From Cytophagaceae bacterium (lineage in GTDB: Bacteria; Bacteroidota; Bacteroidia; Cytophagales; Flexibacteraceae), in contig CANHWS010000182.1 in the NCBI GenBank assembly GCA_947464365.1, positions 1-7,041 on the forward strand: 7,041 nucleotides of DNA. Reading direction: 5' to 3'. Both the position numbers and the translations under genes were made by a program. Each line of letters begins with the position of its first letter. Position 1 is the first letter of the stretch. Positions 5,781-7,041 of this stretch are shown here, in pieces. The notes under the pieces are model-generated. The model saw nothing but the letters and a program-made list of their open reading frames with translations, did not search any database and was not told the origin of the DNA.

Positions 5781-7041
5781 CTACAGGCCACCAAGAAGAT
5801 TAACTAAAGCGAGCACGGCAGGCTCAGAAAGTTTGAGGAAAGGAGCCGGATAGAGACCAATCCAGAATGTCAGGACCACAAGTGGCACCAAGGCAATAGT
5901 CTCAGCACTAGTGAGATCCTTGAATGATTCGGTAAGCTTAGTGGCTTTGCCGAACATCACACCTTGGAAGAGCACAAACATATAGACAGCACCAAAAATG
6001 ATGGTGGTGCCAGCGATGCCTGCAGCGACGAGGTTATACTTGCCTAAGGCCAGCAACATCATGAACTCGCCAATGAAACCAGAGGTCAGTGGCAAGGCAA
6101 CCGAGCCCAAGGTAATGATCAAGAACAAAACAGTCAGGACAGGAGCGCTTTTGGTGATACCACCTAGGGCAAGAATGTCACGCGTATTAGTGCGACGCTC
6201 GATGTAGTCAATAATCATGAAAAGACCAGCCACAGACACGCCATGGGCAAACATCTGGACAACAGCGCCTTGGATACCCTCAGCAGAGAATGTAAAGATC
6301 GCCGCAGCCATCAAGCCAACGTGCGAAAATGACGAATAAGCTACCAGGCGTTTGATGTCCTTTTGCCGAATGGCAATCACAGCGCCATAGACCACCCCAA
6401 TGATGGCCAAGAAGATCACAACTGGGGCATAAAACTTAGCCGCCATAGGCACAACTGGCAACAACCAAGTGATCAGACCGAAGATGCCCATCTTGAGCAT
6501 AATACCTGATAGCAAGATGGTAGCAGGTGCTGGAGACTCGGTATAGGTATCTGGCTGCCAAGTATGTAGTGGGAAAATCGGCATCTTAATGCCAAATGCC
6601 AGAAACAATGCCCAGAAAATCCAGATCTGACCTGTGAGGTCCAGCCCACGTCCTACGGTATAGATATCAGCAATTGCGGCAGACGAGTGGCCCAAAACAG
6701 CTGCAGTTTGGCTATAGAGGTAGGCCAAAGCCACCAGCATAAACAAAGAGCCAAACACGGTATAGACAAAGAACTTAAGCGTAACCTGTACACGACGTTC
6801 GCCACCCCAGATACCAGCCAAAAGATAGACCGGAATCAGGGCTGCCTCCCACATAAAGTAGAACAGAACGGCATCACGTGCCTCAAAGACGCCTACCAAT
6901 GCTGCCTGCATCAGGAGCATCAGGGCAAAGAAACTAGCGGGTTTATCATCATGCCGACCGAATGTGCTCAACAAAATCAGCGGCAGCAAAGTAGATGTCA
7001 ACAGAACCAGCAGGCCACTGATCCCATCGAGGCCAAGGCTA
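5781..7041 (-). CDS. nuoM: NADH-quinone oxidoreductase subunit M (5' end outside window)
   Basis: NuoM is the second antiporter-like proton-pumping subunit of complex I in this window. The frame is open to the right edge: 13 further residues (SLGLDGISGLLVL) precede the in-frame TTG at 7001-6999, which encodes an internal Leu and is not the start. LGLDGISGLLVLLT is a well-known internal NuoM segment, and by comparison with E. coli NuoM (509 residues) about 80 N-terminal residues are missing. Key membrane residues in numbering of the visible part: Glu65 (FMWEAALIP), Lys152 (FGIKMPIFPLHTW), Lys183 (IMLKMGIFG) and Glu325 (SGFIGEFMML), matching E144, K234, K265 and E407 of E. coli. Glu at the last position, where NuoN has Lys, distinguishes M from N. 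The DIKRLVAYSSFSHVG signature is also present. It ends at TAG 5783-5781, 39 bp before nuoN. Confidence 0.96.
   Translation of the reverse strand, partial: SLGLDGISGLLVLLTSTLLPLILLSTFGRHDDKPASFFALMLLMQAALVGVFEARDAVLFYFMWEAALIPVYLLAGIWGGERRVQVTLKFFVYTVFGSLFMLVALAYLYSQTAAVLGHSSAAIADIYTVGRGLDLTGQIWIFWALFLAFGIKMPIFPLHTWQPDTYTESPAPATILLSGIMLKMGIFGLITWLLPVVPMAAKFYAPVVIFLAIIGVVYGAVIAIRQKDIKRLVAYSSFSHVGLMAAAIFTFSAEGIQGAVVQMFAHGVSVAGLFMIIDYIERRTNTRDILALGGITKSAPVLTVLFLIITLGSVALPLTSGFIGEFMMLLALGKYNLVAAGIAGTTIIFGAVYMFVLFQGVMFGKATKLTESFKDLTSAETIALVPLVVLTFWIGLYPAPFLKLSEPAVLALVNLLGGL

Noticed and set aside
6999..7001. TTG as the start of nuoM
   Set aside because: The frame stays open upstream and encodes the conserved LGLDGIS segment, so this codon is an internal Leu and the real start lies outside the window.

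Overview
The window reads as a chromosomal segment of a Bacteroidota bacterium. The evidence is an OmpP1/FadL-type outer-membrane barrel of the subtype common in that phylum, a lipoprotein whose Cys is followed by a Lys/Asp-rich stretch like Bacteroidota surface-export signals, the absence of clear Shine-Dalgarno sequences before most starts, and several TTG / TAnnTTTG-type promoter matches. I cannot assign genus or species.

Layout from left to right. Positions 1-124 (minus) hold the first 41 codons of a secreted protein that runs off the left edge. Positions 284-1273 (minus) encode a complete fermentative D-lactate dehydrogenase (LdhA type). It lies 26 bp downstream of an outer-membrane beta-barrel gene of the OmpP1/FadL family (1300-2979, minus), so the two are probably co-transcribed from a promoter near 3029-3036. 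Divergent from them is a lipoprotein of unknown function (3231-3905, plus). Positions 3906-4355 contain no intact gene of normal size. On the minus strand there is a 46-codon ORF that looks like the N-terminus of a P-loop ATPase with a damaged Walker A motif, a good Bacteroidota promoter match in front of it, and a second start-less open stretch that ends exactly where the lipoprotein gene ends. I read this as a decayed gene. Positions 4356-7041 (minus) carry the distal end of a respiratory complex I operon: nuoN (complete) preceded by nuoM (5' end beyond the right edge).

Functionally, NuoM and NuoN are two of the antiporter-like, proton-pumping membrane subunits of NADH:quinone oxidoreductase, and LdhA reoxidises NADH by reducing pyruvate to D-lactate. 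The window therefore holds both a respiratory and a fermentative route for NADH, but they are on separate transcription units and nothing in the sequence links their control. The rest is cell-envelope material. I see no tRNA, rRNA, CRISPR array, insertion sequence or integrase. The most unusual part is the ATPase remnant at the end of the nuo operon. I found no convincing new multi-gene system.
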